Source: Methanobacteriota archaeon
GTDB lineage: Archaea; Thermoplasmatota; Poseidoniia; Poseidoniales; Poseidoniaceae
Assembly (NCBI GenBank): GCA_018650165.1
Contig: JABIGM010000021.1
Location: forward strand, 1 to 44,365
Direction: 5' to 3'
Length of the DNA stretch: 44,365 bases
The stretch's first letter is position 1. Every line of letters starts with the position of its first letter. A program made the position numbers and the translations under genes. Below the pieces are notes generated by a model, which saw only the letters and a program-made list of their open reading frames with translations, searched no databases and was not told the origin of the DNA. This document shows, piece by piece, positions 43,590-44,365 of this stretch.

Positions 43590-44093
43590 CTAGTTCAAAT
43601 GCTTCAAATGTTGATCCAATTTGTTAACTTGCTTTGCTAATGTCATTGTCATCACTGGAACACTACTCCACATTACTAGATTTGAAATTATCAATACCCA
43701 CCAGGTATCATAAAAAACTTCCAACCCGTGAGCTAGAGGGCCGCTTACCATAGCAAAAAATATCCATAATTGTATAACTGCAGGTATGAAAAACATACCC
43801 AGCCCTATTCGAAAGGTGTCGAATTCTACTTCTTTTGAAGACTTTATCCTTGCACCTTCTAACCACATGATGCGCTGCTCTTCTTCAAATTTAAGCAGTG
43901 TTAGTATCTTACTTTCTTCTTGTTTTATCTTTTGAGATAATTGATTTTTTTCATCAACTGCCTGTTTTAGACGTGTAATATCCCATCCACCATTTGGCAG
44001 ACGAAAGAATTGTTCATCCAAGTTAGGGTTATCCTTTTTCAAGGATTTCCAGAGCCTCGAAGGATTAGAATTGTGTGATGTCCATTCATCCAT
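43590..44093 (-). CDS. Coiled-coil membrane protein, unknown function
   Basis: This 167-residue protein has a polar N-terminal region, a coiled-coil stretch (residues 40-78: LKQAVDEKNQLSQKIKQEESKIL) and two membrane helices (GMFFIPAVIQLWIFFAMVSG near 99-118 and TWWVLIISNLVMWSSVPVMTM near 130-150). The short C-terminal tail (LAKQVNKLDQHLKHLN) is again amphipathic. The two long helices on either side would place both coiled regions in the cytoplasm. I know no function. Between this gene and the next (44094-44263) 170 AT-rich bases hold no recognisable feature. Confidence 0.6.
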   Translation of the reverse strand: MDEWTSHNSNPSRLWKSLKKDNPNLDEQFFRLPNGGWDITRLKQAVDEKNQLSQKIKQEESKILTLLKFEEEQRIMWLEGARIKSSKEVEFDTFRIGLGMFFIPAVIQLWIFFAMVSGPLAHGLEVFYDTWWVLIISNLVMWSSVPVMTMTLAKQVNKLDQHLKHLN

Positions 44094-44263
44094 GAAAACC
44101 CGTGCAAATGGCGGTGATTAAACAAATCGCAGAATCTTGTGCATCGGACAACCGTTCATTCTTTTCTGCGGACTGTCCTACATTCAATTTCTTCAGTTTG
44201 ACTTTTAACATCGTGTTTAATTCTATGCTGTTGAAAAATCAAACTGATTAATTCGACAATTAT

Positions 44264-44365
44264 TCAACGGCGACGCTTGTTTTTCTGACTGCGTCGCGCA
44301 CGTGCTTGAACTGCCATCGCTTTGTTCGTGCCCTTTCTTTGAGAACGTGCACGCTTATCTCCAAC
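44264..44365 (-). CDS. C-terminal end of a very basic protein, truncated by the window edge
   Basis: On the minus strand an open frame enters from the window edge and ends at the TGA at 44264-44266. The 33 visible residues are rich in Arg, Lys and Gln (KRARSQRKGTNKAMAVQARA, then RRSQKNKRRR at the end), typical of a ribosomal or other nucleic-acid-binding tail. The family cannot be named from so short a piece. Confidence 0.55.
   Translation of the reverse strand, partial: VGDKRARSQRKGTNKAMAVQARARRSQKNKRRR

Overview
The window looks like a chromosome fragment of a planktonic euryarchaeon of the Thermoplasmatota, most likely Marine Group II (Poseidoniales) or a close relative. Archaeal signatures are both topoisomerase VI subunits, a transcription factor B, a Pcc1-type KEOPS subunit, an archaeal-type 4-phosphopantoate--beta-alanine ligase and TATA-like promoters. 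They sit beside bacterial-looking genes (class II fumarase, GcvH, HIT, a glycerolipid-type acyltransferase), a mix known from marine Group II genomes. Coding density is very high: neighbours often share ATGA or TGATG stop/start overlaps and several convergent genes overlap. The lineage is inferred from gene content only, because no rRNA or tRNA gene was recognised.

Layout. 1-2424: end of a succinate dehydrogenase flavoprotein gene, a HIT hydrolase and an SCT1/PlsC-like acyltransferase. 2459-8205: a conserved unknown and a 1672-residue surface protein with a seven-motif beta-propeller interrupted by a von Willebrand A domain. 8235-15872 (minus strand): ArsR-like regulator, membrane protein, topoisomerase VI A and B, a TVP38-like membrane protein and a swivel-first aconitase-superfamily enzyme. 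16145-20524: TFB, a HEAT-like protein and a secreted protein. 20525-24589: membrane protein, GalU-like enzyme, RNase HI, GcvH, zinc-ribbon membrane protein and a THEP1-type NTPase. 24791-27985: tandem TerB-like proteins, a glutaredoxin and a GtrA / sugar-nucleotide dehydrogenase / nucleotidyltransferase operon. 28017-29951: three unknown genes. 30139-33974: isopropylmalate-dehydrogenase-like enzyme, CoA and NAD biosynthesis genes and an FAD oxidoreductase. 34000-38342: exonuclease III, Pcc1, HflX, a membrane protein and a propeller protein. 38465-39345: a long non-coding region that reads as a large structured RNA. 39377-44365: fumarase, then a more accessory stretch with a sulfotransferase-like protein, a probably foreign FAD-linked lactone oxidase, small unknowns and the basic end of a gene leaving the window.

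How the genes work together. SdhA and FumC belong to the TCA cycle. The aconitase-family and LeuB-like enzymes could work together in leucine or 2-oxoacid elongation. NadC and the phosphopantoate ligase make NAD and CoA. GalU, the nucleotidyltransferase, the short dehydrogenase and GtrA point to surface glycan synthesis.

The most unusual item is the roughly 880-nt region at 38465-39345. It has twelve UUCG sites, most of them in hairpin loops, a perfect 12-bp helix and no credible ORF. One segment resembles the P11/P12 region of archaeal RNase P RNA, but I could not find a convincing P4 helix, so its identity is open.
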